Positions 1-10,140 of a stretch of DNA of 64,000 nucleotides are shown piece by piece. This stretch comes from JABDGR01 sp964561455. Its GTDB lineage: Bacteria > Verrucomicrobiota > Verrucomicrobiia > Opitutales > JABDGR01. The position numbers and the translations under genes are program-made. The stretch lies in contig CAZLPS010000002.1 of the NCBI GenBank assembly GCA_964561455.1, positions 47,174-111,173 of the forward strand, given 5' to 3'. How positions within the stretch are numbered: the stretch's first letter is position 1; every line of letters begins with the position of its first letter. Under the pieces are notes generated by a model, which saw only the letters and a list, made by a program, of their open reading frames with translations, did not search any database and was not told the DNA's origin.

Positions 1-60
1 GGGTTGCGGTGGCGCGAGGGGTGGGATTAAGGGGTGAGCCGGCTCGGAGCCGGAGCAGCG

Positions 61-954
61 TTATGGAGTTTTTGCGCCGGAGGCAGCAGGAACGGTGGGC
101 TTGGCGGCGGCGGACTGCAGCTCGGTGATGAGTTTGTCCTGGTCGGCACCCCAATGCTGAAGGGTGTCGAGGGTGAAGAACTTGTCATCAATGGGCTGAT
201 TCACGCGGCTGTTTTGCAAGCTCATGATGGTGTAAGCGCCGGTAATGAGGTTTTTCATTTCGCCGCTTCGGGGGCGCTGGACCGCGTTGTTGGTGGGCTG
301 GTAGTCGTGGGCGTCGAAGACTTTCAGCTCCTTTTGCTTGCTGTCGAGGAAAACAACGCGGCGGATGTCGAAGGTCGTCTTGTCAATGTCGAGGAAGCGG
401 TAGGTGTAACCGGTGATTTTCTCGCGTTCCTTGTTCGCGGGGGTGGCCATGATGGCGTAGCAGTCGGTGCCTTCGATTTTCTCGTCGTCCAGGCGGTCAT
501 ATTTCCATTCACCGGGTTTTTCGCGGCGGAGGTCCTCGTAGGTGAAGTCGGTATTAAAGAAGCTGGAGCCGCGATTTTCAGGAAGAATCTTCTTTGTCCC
601 AAGGGCCGTGACGACGTATTGGTCCACGGCGCCGCCGTCGCCTTCAAGCATGAGGAAGGCGACGCCCTTTTGGGCATCGGGCGCGAGAACGCGCATTAAA
701 TACATCACGTTGCCCTTTTTGTCCTTCTGCACTGCCGACAGCAGCTTTAGGGTGGTGGTTTGAACGGCGTTGGTTTTGGCGTCCTTGGTGACGGAAACCA
801 TTTCGACGATATCCGTCTCGGCCTCGGCGCTGTGGGTGTCATGGACCTTGGCCATGATGGCGTCGGCATCGAGGTAATTGACGGTCTTGAAGCCGGCGGC
901 GAGGACGGCGCCAGCGAGCACGGTCAGAAACACAATGGGGCGGGTATGGCGCAT
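61..954 (-). CDS. Outer-membrane lipoprotein-sorting protein, LolA-like
   Basis: Protein of 297 residues. The ATG at 954 is chosen because it begins a signal peptide (MRHTRPIVFLTVLAGAVLAAG); the frame stays open upstream, but that part looks non-coding. The mature part resembles the LolA-like family annotated as outer-membrane lipoprotein-sorting proteins: alternating beta strands, a GEWKYDRLDDEKIEGTDCYA segment and a GYTYRFLDIDKTTFDIRRV segment typical of this periplasmic fold. Such proteins are thought to carry lipids or lipoproteins to the outer membrane, often beside RND exporters, but none is visible here. It is divergent from the peptidase-like gene at 1089 with 134 bp between. The family call is reasonable; the cargo is unknown. 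Confidence 0.7.
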   Translation of the reverse strand: MRHTRPIVFLTVLAGAVLAAGFKTVNYLDADAIMAKVHDTHSAEAETDIVEMVSVTKDAKTNAVQTTTLKLLSAVQKDKKGNVMYLMRVLAPDAQKGVAFLMLEGDGGAVDQYVVTALGTKKILPENRGSSFFNTDFTYEDLRREKPGEWKYDRLDDEKIEGTDCYAIMATPANKEREKITGYTYRFLDIDKTTFDIRRVVFLDSKQKELKVFDAHDYQPTNNAVQRPRSGEMKNLITGAYTIMSLQNSRVNQPIDDKFFTLDTLQHWGADQDKLITELQSAAAKPTVPAASGAKTP

Positions 955-1088
955 GAGGAAGAAGCGAAAGAGTGAGCGGGGAGTCGGCGGCGGCGATGTA
1001 ATATTATGCCAACGGTTAATTGTTTCAGGCGGCTTGGCAAGCGACTTCTTATTGCGCAAAAGTCCAATCGAGGTTAAAATACCCCACC

Positions 1089-1559
1089 ATGCCTCAAACG
1101 TGCAAGCTTTGTTGGTGCCGTCCCGCATTAGTCGCGGGTATCGCGCTAACGGTGACAGGACTAGGAGCTTGCGCGCCGCAGGCGGAATGGCTGGAGCCGA
1201 CGGCTGCACCATATAATGCAGATCAAATCAAGACGGCAACCACATTGACGAGCAATTTGCTGCCGGGCGCGACGGTGGCGCAAGGGATCGGCACATCCAT
1301 GTTGCCCAATTCAGGGGAGGGGACCATGTTCATCGTGGTGCCCACGCGCTGGGAGGATTTGGCGGTCGGGCAGCCGGTGGTTTACAAAGATCCGACGGGC
1401 AAACAGATCATGCACCGGCTGGTGCGGCTCGAAGGGGACCACTGGCTCGTCAAGGGCGATAACAACGAAATGATTGATGACACGACTGTGACGCGGGAGA
1501 ACCTGGTCGGAGTGGTGGCGGGGACTTATCATGCGGTGGCGCCGGAAGAAAAGCCCTGA
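1089..1559 (+). CDS. Signal-peptidase-I-like (S26B type) lipoprotein
   Basis: Protein of 156 residues. The ATG at 1089 precedes a lipoprotein signal with lipobox GLGAC (Cys28), so the product should be membrane-anchored outside the cytoplasm. The S26 signature is seen as GIGTSMLPN (Ser70), QIMHRL (His109) and a VKGDNNEMID box (123-130). The Ser-His arrangement with GDNN matches the S26B (ER/SipW-like) signal peptidases rather than the Ser-Lys bacterial enzymes. It is shorter than a housekeeping signal peptidase and a lipoprotein instead of a membrane-spanning protein, so the substrate is uncertain. It could also be a S24/S26-like protein without protease activity. It converges on queA, whose stop lies 17 bp away. 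Confidence 0.7.
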   Translation: MPQTCKLCWCRPALVAGIALTVTGLGACAPQAEWLEPTAAPYNADQIKTATTLTSNLLPGATVAQGIGTSMLPNSGEGTMFIVVPTRWEDLAVGQPVVYKDPTGKQIMHRLVRLEGDHWLVKGDNNEMIDDTTVTRENLVGVVAGTYHAVAPEEKP

Positions 1560-1576
1560 ACCCGCGGCTGACACCT

Positions 1577-2686
1577 TTAGAGAATGAGCATGGCGTCGCC
1601 ATAACTGTAAAAACGGTAGTTTTTTGCCGCGGCTTCGGCGTAGACTTTCTTGAGCCACGCGATGCCGTCCACCGAGCCGGGAGACAGAAAGGCACTGACA
1701 AGGCAGAGTAAAGTAGAGCGGGGGAGGTGGAAATTAGTAAGCAGGATTTCAGCGCCCGCGAATCTCCGCGGCGGATAAACGAAGAGGTCGGCTTCGGCGA
1801 GCCAGGGTTGGCAGGCGAAGGATGGTGGGGCGGGGCCGCTGGACCCATCATGCTTGGAATAATAATCCTCGATCGCCCGCAAAGTCGTGGTCCCGACTGC
1901 CAGCCTTGGTCCACCCTGGGCGGCGAGGGCAATTTGGGTGGCCGAGGGAATTTCATACCACTCGCGGTGGATGACGTGGTCTTCGACGTGGTCGGCGGAA
2001 ATGGGGCGGAAGGTGCCAAGGCCCACGCGCAGGGCCAAGTCATACATGGGCACACCGCGCGCGCCCAGGGCGTCGAGCACTGCAGGGGTGAAATGGAGTC
2101 CGGCGGTGGGTGCGGCAGCGGCGATTTTTTTCGTTGGGTCGGCGTAGATGGTTTGGTAACTGATGGAGTCAGGGGCGCGGCGATCCAGCGCGTCAGCGCC
2201 TTTACGACGGATGTAAGGTGGCAGTGGCATCTCGCCAATCCGTTCGGTAATGGCGATCATGCCACCGGGAATTTTCACTTCGAAATGCGCGAGGATGCGA
2301 CCATCGGGCGATTTTTCGAGGATGAACGCAGTGAAGATATTTTCGGCGCCGAAAGAGGCGCCGACGGGATATTTTTTCCCGGGGCGGAGGAGGCACCACC
2401 AAGTTTGGCCGGCGGGGTCTCTTTCGAGGTCGGGATGAAGCAGGAGGCACTCGAGTCCACCACCGGTGGGGCGGTGGAGATTCAGGCGGGCCTTGAACAC
2501 GGAGGCATGATTGCGAAAGAGCCGGGTGGCGGGCGGGAGCAGGTCTGGCAGGTCCCGGAAGATGTGGTGGGCTACCCGGCGGGTGGCGCGGTCGACAACG
2601 AGGAGCCGGGCGGAATCGCGGGGCTCCGCCGGCGATTGCGCAATGAGCGCCTCCGGCAGCGGGTAGTCGAAGAGGGCAGTGTCCAT
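1577..2686 (-). CDS. queA: S-adenosylmethionine:tRNA ribosyltransferase-isomerase
   Basis: Protein of 369 residues, within the usual size of QueA. It transfers and isomerises the ribosyl group of SAM onto preQ1 at the tRNA wobble position, giving epoxyqueuosine. Family landmarks are FDYPLPEALIAQSPAEPRDS at the N-terminus, the RIGEMPLPPYI segment, AAPTAGLHFT in the middle, the GLGTFRPI segment and TNFHLPRSTLL near the C-terminus. The ATG at 2686 is used because homology begins there; the open frame further upstream runs into the acs promoter region. It is divergent from acs with 133 bp between the two start codons. No queuosine partner gene is seen in the window. Confidence 0.95.
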   Translation of the reverse strand: MDTALFDYPLPEALIAQSPAEPRDSARLLVVDRATRRVAHHIFRDLPDLLPPATRLFRNHASVFKARLNLHRPTGGGLECLLLHPDLERDPAGQTWWCLLRPGKKYPVGASFGAENIFTAFILEKSPDGRILAHFEVKIPGGMIAITERIGEMPLPPYIRRKGADALDRRAPDSISYQTIYADPTKKIAAAAPTAGLHFTPAVLDALGARGVPMYDLALRVGLGTFRPISADHVEDHVIHREWYEIPSATQIALAAQGGPRLAVGTTTLRAIEDYYSKHDGSSGPAPPSFACQPWLAEADLFVYPPRRFAGAEILLTNFHLPRSTLLCLVSAFLSPGSVDGIAWLKKVYAEAAAKNYRFYSYGDAMLIL

Positions 2687-2819
2687 GGCGGCAGTTTGGC
2701 GGAGCCGGGGCGATTGGAAAGCGTTCTTTCGAATATTTCGAAATCTACTACCGGTCCTTTTGGCTTGCCGCCGGGGGCAAATTACAAAAACTTGGCCCTT
2801 CCCCTTTTCGCTTCCCCCC

Positions 2820-4793
<1,974 letters not shown>

Positions 4794-4819
4794 GACGCTG
4801 ATCCGCGAATCGGCACGAA

Positions 4820-5542
4820 TCAGAGGCGAATTCCTTTAGAAACGCCAACCTCCGAGCCAGCGGCCACAAATGCCGAGGCGGGTTTTTGGCTGAGGGGCTC
4901 GACAAATTGCGGGCCGTAGAGGCGGGCAACATTGCCGTCGAAGGAGGATCGGGCCGCCAGCCACACGGGCCAGCGGGGGTGCTCAACTTGGTATTCGAGG
5001 GTGCCCCCATCACGCTGGGCAGTGTAGCCCCAATAGTGCTCCGTGATGAATTCTTCGAGCGAGCCGGGCGCGGGCAGCGCGGCGGGACCGGCGGCGGCGG
5101 CGCGGAGACTTTGCCAGCGTCCACCTAATCGCCAGGTGTATTCGACGGTCGGCGGGAAATCGGGCGCGGGCTGTTCGACCTTATGGCGCATCGGCAAAGC
5201 GTGGTAGTTCTCATTATAAATCCAGCGCGCGACGCTGGCGACGGCAAGGCGCGGCACCAATTCCTTGATAAAGACCACCCCGCGCCGCCAGCCTTCCGGC
5301 GTTTGCCGGCGCACATAAAAGCGCAAATTGACCTCCTCGAAATTGCGGTGAAAGGGAATCGCCACACCCCGCAAGCGGGCATCGAGAAACTGAAAACCTA
5401 CGAGGCTGGCGAAGGCCTTGCCCTTCCAACAGTCCAGTTCAGTGCCGCGGGGGGCAAGCGGGGCGAGAATCGCTGGATTTACTTCATAGTTGAGAAACAC
5501 CAGCATCCGCCATTGGGCAGTGAGAAAAACGCCGGGGTTCAT
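4820..5542 (-). CDS. DUF2071 (YqjF-like) protein
   Basis: Protein of 240 residues from the ATG at 5542; an ATG at 5578 would add 12 residues. Typical DUF2071 landmarks are VFLTAQWRMLVFLNYEV, LAPRGTELDCWKGKAFASLV, the GVAIPFHRNFEEVNLRFYV block and GVVFIKELVPR. Members are soluble beta-rich proteins of unknown function, related to acetoacetate decarboxylase-like folds. No signal peptide or membrane span is present. It converges on acs, with 26 bp between the stops, and shows no operon link to a gene of known role. Confidence 0.8.
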   Translation of the reverse strand: MNPGVFLTAQWRMLVFLNYEVNPAILAPLAPRGTELDCWKGKAFASLVGFQFLDARLRGVAIPFHRNFEEVNLRFYVRRQTPEGWRRGVVFIKELVPRLAVASVARWIYNENYHALPMRHKVEQPAPDFPPTVEYTWRLGGRWQSLRAAAAGPAALPAPGSLEEFITEHYWGYTAQRDGGTLEYQVEHPRWPVWLAARSSFDGNVARLYGPQFVEPLSQKPASAFVAAGSEVGVSKGIRL

Positions 5543-5612
5543 CAGGGCGAAATTGAAGATGGGGGCCCACGACTGCAAAGTTAAAACAAGACTGCGCTGC
5601 CAGGGTCGTGGA

Positions 5613-5999
5613 CTACACCTTCAGCCAATTCTCCATCCGCAGGCCCGGGACGCGTTTGAAATCGGCGTCGTCGGTCACGAGAATAAATCCCAAAGCAAGT
5701 GCATGACCTGCGATGAGGGCGTCGTAAGTGGCCAGCGGCTTGCCCAGCAGTACCGTCCTGATTCCCGCAGCTTTGGCTGCGGCCCCGGCATCAAAAAAAC
5801 GAATTTCAATTTGATTGAGCAACCACCGAATTCGTAGAGCTCGACGGGGTCCCGTGTTATTCGCCCAAAATTCCAATTCATGGGCAGTGATTGCTGAAAT
5901 TGCCGCAGCCGGCCAATTGCGCAACGCACGATCGGCAAATTCCCCATCCTTGGCGCGGATGATGGCCGAGCAAACGTTGGTATCCAAGAGATGGGCCAT
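5613..5999 (-). CDS. vapC: VapC-type PIN-domain toxin
   Basis: Protein of 128 residues covering one PIN domain. The acidic metal-binding residues expected of a VapC ribonuclease are visible: LLDTNV near the start (Asp6), AHELEFW (Glu41), TYDALIAGHAL and LVTDDADF with the closing aspartates. These toxins cleave tRNA or rRNA when freed from antitoxin. The start codon overlaps the antitoxin stop by one base (TGATG), showing translational coupling with the gene at 5999-6262. Confidence 0.88.
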   Translation of the reverse strand: MAHLLDTNVCSAIIRAKDGEFADRALRNWPAAAISAITAHELEFWANNTGPRRALRIRWLLNQIEIRFFDAGAAAKAAGIRTVLLGKPLATYDALIAGHALALGFILVTDDADFKRVPGLRMENWLKV

Positions 6000-6262
6000 C
6001 AGTCTTTCATGAAATCCCGCTCGGGGAACGGTGGCTGCTCACGCACGAATGGCCCCGGCTCCGGCCCGATGGCCCGGATTCGCGCCAACAATTCGGCCAA
6101 CGTTTTTGGTTTTTTCTCCCTCAATTCCAAGGAGATGTATTTCCCATGTCGACTGGCCTGCATGACGGCACCCGCTTTCGCCCAGCCATTGGGCAGGCGC
6201 ACGGCGACGGAATTGCCGTTGCGGAATACCCGCGCGGGCCGGGTGGCAAACTCGGTTTTCAT
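5999..6262 (-). CDS. vapB: VapB-type antitoxin, AbrB/MazE fold
   Basis: Protein of 87 residues from the ATG at 6262; an in-frame GTG six bases upstream is less likely. The N-terminal half, RVFRNGNSVAVRLPNGW, is a SpoVT/AbrB swapped-hairpin DNA-binding motif. The C-terminal tail (EPGPFVREQPPFPERDFMKD) is proline- and acid-rich, as in toxin-wrapping VapB tails. It is the first gene of a two-gene operon with vapC and should repress its own promoter, which lies directly upstream. Confidence 0.85.
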   Translation of the reverse strand: MKTEFATRPARVFRNGNSVAVRLPNGWAKAGAVMQASRHGKYISLELREKKPKTLAELLARIRAIGPEPGPFVREQPPFPERDFMKD

Positions 6263-6297
6263 ACACACATAATGTATCTACTTTCCGAAATTGTCAA
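6261..6297 (-). promoter_or_regulatory. vapBC promoter and operator, probably leaderless
   Basis: On the minus strand TTGACA (6292-6297) is followed after 17 bp by CATTAT (6269-6274), a near-consensus sigma-70 promoter. Transcription would start about seven bases later, at or within one or two bases of the vapB ATG (6262), so the mRNA is probably leaderless. ATACA (6261-6265) and TGTAT (6273-6277) form an inverted repeat across the -10 box, a likely VapB site. Confidence 0.65.
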
Positions 6298-6341
6298 GCG
6301 ATGGGACTTTCTGAAATACCACCGCGCGGTCGTGTGTAAAT

Positions 6342-6989
6342 CTACGGTGCTGAGGTTGCCGTGGCGGCTGCGGTGGCAGGCGCGGGCGGCGGGGGAGGGG
6401 CGTCGGCACCGGGGACCAGGAAGTAGTAAATGGCCAGAGTGCCAATGGTGCCCAGAGCAAAGGCGGCGAGGCCGTATTTGCGGCGGTGGGGGAGGACGAG
6501 CCAGAGGACGAAGCCGGTGGCGCAGGCGAGTACAATGAGCAGGGCGCAGAGATCAATAATCCATTTCCAGGCTGCGCCGCTGTAGCGACCGCGGTGGAGA
6601 TTGTTGATGACCGCAGCAAAATTGAACGCTTCGTTGCGAACGGTGGTTTGGCCGTCGGCTTTTTGGATTTCCACCTCCCAGATTTGGCCGGGGTTTTTGA
6701 AGCCAATTTCGTAATGGTCGCCCAGGTCGTCAAAGGCCGTCATGGCGCCAGTGATGTGAAAATTAGTGCGCAGATTTTCGACGATGCGCAGAGCGTCATT
6801 TTTGGCGATCAGGTCTGCCGGAGTCTGCCCTTCGGCGGTGGTGACGGTTGGGGTGGTGGCGCCGAACCAGTCTTCATGGTTAACGGTAAAGCCGGTGATG
6901 CCGAAAAAGAGCAGCACCAAAAGCCCCAGCATCGTGAGGTAAACGTGCAACGTGCGGCACTGGTGGACAAATTTTCGATTGAGGCGCAT
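6342..6989 (-). CDS. PepSY-associated transmembrane protein
   Basis: Protein of 215 residues resembling the PepSY-TM-like family. A first membrane helix (LTMLGLLVLLFFGITGFTV, about 18-37) is followed by a periplasmic PepSY-like region (about 38-135), then two helices (about 142-168 and 174-192) and a Pro/Ala-rich tail. The NHEDWFG motif after helix 1 and NNLHRGRYSGAAWKWIIDL before helix 2 are typical. Family members sit beside ApbE flavin transferases and DUF2271 proteins in redox clusters, which is the arrangement here: it lies 61 bp downstream of the ApbE-DUF2271 gene in the same direction. It probably acts in electron transfer across the inner membrane. No clear S/T-G-A-T flavinylation motif is present. 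Confidence 0.75.
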   Translation of the reverse strand: MRLNRKFVHQCRTLHVYLTMLGLLVLLFFGITGFTVNHEDWFGATTPTVTTAEGQTPADLIAKNDALRIVENLRTNFHITGAMTAFDDLGDHYEIGFKNPGQIWEVEIQKADGQTTVRNEAFNFAAVINNLHRGRYSGAAWKWIIDLCALLIVLACATGFVLWLVLPHRRKYGLAAFALGTIGTLAIYYFLVPGADAPPPPPAPATAAATATSAP

Positions 6990-7050
6990 GAAGAGGAAGC
7001 CAAACGCACAATGCCCGGGAAGCAGTGGCTGTCAATCGCGCACGAATTGA

Positions 7051-8697
7051 TTATTTTCCTGGAGGCACGGTGGCAGCGGGAGCGGCGGAGGCCGCGGGCT
7101 TGGCGGCGGAGGGATTGGCCGGCAGCCCGTAGTGCACCGGGGAATCGCCATTTTCGGAGGTGGCCTTGAGGACGGCATCCACCGGAGCATCGGCGCAATT
7201 TACCACTACGGTTTGTTTGGAGTGGCTGGCGTGCTCGCGGTTGATTTCAAGGACGACAGTATATTTCCCTTGGGGGAGCGGATGGCCTTTGTCGTCCTTG
7301 CCATCCCAGACGAGGGTGTATTTGCCGTCGGGGCGGGTGGCACGGGTGAGCGGGAGGGCAAAATTGGCGCGGTTGCGGGGGTCACTCCACCAAAATGACA
7401 ATTCAGGCCAATATTTGGCCTGGCGGCCCCAGACATCCACGGTGCGCACGGTGGCGTTCTTGTCGTTGACGATCCAGAGGGCAACATAAGCGCGCTTGCC
7501 GCGACCGGATTGGTTGGTCCCCAGCGTGAGATTGACGGCCACTTGAAAATCTTTGGGCCACGGGGATTGGGCTGCGGGCGAATCGGTGGTCGCGGGTGCG
7601 GCAGGCGCGCCCGGCGAAGGGGCTGAAGCAGCGGGTGAACTGGGTGCCGGGGGCACTTGGCTGGGCGCGGTGGGGGCCGGCACGGCGGCGACGAAAATTT
7701 TGGTGGCGTTGACGGTAGCTGTAAACGCGTCGCTGATGAAATGGGCCGTGGCGTGGATGTTGGCGAGAGCGGCCCCTTTTACCGCTCCGAGCACGCAGGC
7801 GGCGCTCGATAGCGCATTGGCGGTGAGGGCGTCAGAAGCGATTACGGTGGCGGCGGCAAAAGGACGCAGTGGTTGGAGCGTTAAGGGGCTGATGAGGTGC
7901 GAGTGGCGCTGGCCGGCGATGGAGAATTGGCGCGCGTAGCCACCGCTGGTGGCGACGGCGGCGTCGCGGAGCGTGAAAGTGGCAACGGGGGCGGCGTTCT
8001 CGGCAGGATTGGCGGGGTTGGCGATACCGAGGCGCCAGTCGGTATTGCCCCAGACTCGGATATCACCGCCGATGTCGAGCAGGCCGGCGGGGACAAGGCA
8101 GCGGGCAATGGCGACGGCGCGGTCAATGATGTACCCCTTGCCAAGTGCATCCACGTTGTACGCAAGCGGTAGGCGCAGGGCGGCGCGCAGGGCGGATGTC
8201 GTTGGCGCGACGCCAGAATTCTCGGCGCCTTTCCAGGCGGCGATGACGTGGGCCAGGTTGACATTGATCGCGCCACCCGTGCGGTTGGCCCAAGTTTCGT
8301 AGGCCGCCAAGACTTCGGCGAGTTCCGGCGAGCGTACGGGCGCTCCAGCCATAACTTGCCGAATTTCGCTGGCCGGGTCGTAAGTGCTGAGGATGGCGCG
8401 CAGGCGCTCGATTTCGGATAAAATTTCTTCTTGGCAGTGGAGGGCGGTGGCGGGCTCGAGGGTGTGGAGGACGAGGTCGAGGGAGGTGCCGAGGACGCCG
8501 TCGAAATGAGCGGAAAATTCGCCGAGGGCCGTTTGCTCGAGGGCTTGGGAGTTGGGGGCTGCCAGCAGGTTTAACGCCGGTTGTTGCTGCGGCTGGGAAG
8601 GAGCCGCGGGATGGTTGCTTGCCATATGGCCTTGGGCGGCATTGGCAAAAAGGGCTAGGCCGGTGGCAGTGTGGAGGAGGGGGAGGGAATTGGGCAC
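7051..8697 (-). CDS. ApbE-like FAD:protein FMN transferase fused to DUF2271
   Basis: About 548 residues from a GTG at 8697, chosen because it opens a signal-like stretch (LPLLHTATGLALFANAAQG); an ATG at 8625 is the alternative. The first two thirds are ApbE: GTSLDLVLHT, LRAILSTYDPASEI, NVDALGKGYIIDRAV, LLDIGGDIRVWG, VATSGGYARQF and the Mg-binding ASDALTANALSSA. The last third, after a Pro/Ala linker, is DUF2271 (FQVAVNLTLGTNQSGRGKR, YWPELSFWWSD, DGKYTLVWDGKDDKG). ApbE attaches FMN to Thr or Ser of redox proteins outside the cytoplasm. Having both partners in one chain ties DUF2271 directly to flavinylation. The gene lies between fabV (67 bp upstream) and the PepSY gene. Confidence 0.85.
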   Translation of the reverse strand: MPNSLPLLHTATGLALFANAAQGHMASNHPAAPSQPQQQPALNLLAAPNSQALEQTALGEFSAHFDGVLGTSLDLVLHTLEPATALHCQEEILSEIERLRAILSTYDPASEIRQVMAGAPVRSPELAEVLAAYETWANRTGGAINVNLAHVIAAWKGAENSGVAPTTSALRAALRLPLAYNVDALGKGYIIDRAVAIARCLVPAGLLDIGGDIRVWGNTDWRLGIANPANPAENAAPVATFTLRDAAVATSGGYARQFSIAGQRHSHLISPLTLQPLRPFAAATVIASDALTANALSSAACVLGAVKGAALANIHATAHFISDAFTATVNATKIFVAAVPAPTAPSQVPPAPSSPAASAPSPGAPAAPATTDSPAAQSPWPKDFQVAVNLTLGTNQSGRGKRAYVALWIVNDKNATVRTVDVWGRQAKYWPELSFWWSDPRNRANFALPLTRATRPDGKYTLVWDGKDDKGHPLPQGKYTVVLEINREHASHSKQTVVVNCADAPVDAVLKATSENGDSPVHYGLPANPSAAKPAASAAPAATVPPGK

Positions 8698-8764
8698 GGT
8701 AGAGCGAGGGTAGAAAGCTGTGAAACCGCGAAACTGCCCCAGAGTTACATAAAGCCGGTTTAGT

Positions 8765-9967
8765 TTACGCGAGCGGCACATCCAACTCGACCTCGGCGTC
8801 ATAATTAACGCCGGGCAGGCCGAAGCCAAAGAGTTTTAGAAACTCCTGCTGGTAGCGGGGGAAGGCGGTCAAGGTGTCGAGGTTGGTTGTGGTGACTTCG
8901 GGCCAGATTTTTTTGACCTCATCCTGAATGTCGGTGCGCATTTCCCAGTCGTCCACGCGGAGGCGTCCGGCGGAATCGGCGGTTGCGCCTTGGCCGTCGG
9001 CGCGGTAGAGCTGGGTCGCGAAGAGGCGCTGGATTTGTTCAATGCAGCCTTCGTCCACCTTTTTCTCGGCCATGACCTTGAGCAGGATGCAGAGGTAGAG
9101 AGGGACCACCGGGATGGCAGAGCTCGCCTGGGTGACCACGGCTTTGTTGACGGAGACCCAGGCTTTGCCGCCAAGATCTTTGAGTTTTGCCGTCAAACGG
9201 GCTGCGGTGGCTTCGAGGTGTTCCTTGGCGATGCCGATCGTACCATTGCGATAAATGGGATAAGTACCCTCGGGCCCGATGTAGGAATAAGCGACGGTAA
9301 TGGCGCCGGGGGCAAGGAGGTTGTGGTGGCGGAGGGCGTCAATCCAGAGTTCCCAATCTTCGCCACCCATCACTTTGGTGGTCTGGCGAATTTCCTCGTC
9401 GGTCGCGGGCTCTATGGTGAGGTCAAAAACTTCCTTTTTATCCGTGTCGAGCGTGCGGCCCGTGAACGGCGCGCCCGTGGGCTTGAGTACGGATTTGTAA
9501 ACTTCGCCTGAGCGCGGGTCGGTGCGCCGGGGGGAGGCGAGGCTGTAAATGACCAAATCCACCGGGCCGAGGTCTTCCTTCAGGCGGGCGATGGTTTGCA
9601 GTTTGATATCCTCGGAAAAGGCATCGCCGTTGATGCTCTTGGCGTAGAGTCCATCGGCGTGGGCCGCCTGTTCGAAAGCGGTGGAATTATACCAGCCAGC
9701 GGAGGCGGGGCGACCCTTGTCGGTGGGGCGTTCAAAAAAGACGCCGAAGGTGGCGGCCCTGGCGCCAAATGCTGCGACAATGCGCGAGGAGAGGCCATAG
9801 CCGGTGGAAGCGCCGATGATCAGAACTTTCTTGGGCCCGCGGGTGAGCGGCGGCTGGGATTGGACGTGGGCGATTTGTTCGCGCACATTCGCGGCGCAGC
9901 CAGTCGGGTGGGCGGTGACGCAGACGAAGCCACGGACCTTGGGTTTGACGACAGCGAGGGTAGGCAC
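8765..9967 (-). CDS. fabV: trans-2-enoyl-[ACP]/CoA reductase FabV
   Basis: About 400 residues, full length for FabV, which reduces enoyl-ACP with NADH in the last step of fatty-acid elongation. Landmarks are VVKPKVRGFVCVTAHPTGC at the N-terminus, the dinucleotide site KKVLIIGASTGYGLSSR, DLVIYSLASPRRTDP, and the catalytic Tyr-x8-Lys in YRNGTIGIAK. FabV normally begins a few residues before KPKVRGF. The only start codons are GTG at 9967 and ATG at 9991, and the ATG lies in a tandem octamer repeat, so GTG is preferred. FabV is insensitive to triclosan in the species studied. It is probably the first gene of a unit with the ApbE-DUF2271 gene. Confidence 0.93.
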   Translation of the reverse strand: MPTLAVVKPKVRGFVCVTAHPTGCAANVREQIAHVQSQPPLTRGPKKVLIIGASTGYGLSSRIVAAFGARAATFGVFFERPTDKGRPASAGWYNSTAFEQAAHADGLYAKSINGDAFSEDIKLQTIARLKEDLGPVDLVIYSLASPRRTDPRSGEVYKSVLKPTGAPFTGRTLDTDKKEVFDLTIEPATDEEIRQTTKVMGGEDWELWIDALRHHNLLAPGAITVAYSYIGPEGTYPIYRNGTIGIAKEHLEATAARLTAKLKDLGGKAWVSVNKAVVTQASSAIPVVPLYLCILLKVMAEKKVDEGCIEQIQRLFATQLYRADGQGATADSAGRLRVDDWEMRTDIQDEVKKIWPEVTTTNLDTLTAFPRYQQEFLKLFGFGLPGVNYDAEVELDVPLA

Positions 9968-9996
9968 TGAGGCACTAAGGCACTGAGGCACTGAGG
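9963..9996. repeat. Tandem octamer repeat (unit GGCACTGA)
   Basis: Four consecutive 8-bp units (GGCACTGA, GGCACTAA, GGCACTGA, GGCACTGA) lie over the fabV start region. This is one of many 7- to 9-bp tandem tracts in the intergenic parts of this window. Confidence 0.85.
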
Positions 9997-10030
9997 TTTC
10001 AAACCAAATTTAACTTTGTGCTCCGGGGGA

Positions 10031-10140
10031 GTTTGCGGTTTACAGTTTACGGTTTACGGTTGCTCGCCCGGACTGAATCGCTGTTCTCAGTGAATTTTGA
10101 GGCGTTGAAACCGCAAACTGTAAACCGAAAACCGTAAACC
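10031..10140. repeat. Two opposed heptamer tracts upstream of the HAD gene
   Basis: From 10031 four 7-bp units run in phase (GTTTGCG, GTTTACA, GTTTACG, GTTTACG). From 10108 the complementary sense appears (AAACCGC, AAACTGT, AAACCGA, AAACCGT, AAACC) and ends exactly at the ATG at 10141. Together they form a large imperfect inverted repeat that could fold in the leader. Confidence 0.85.
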
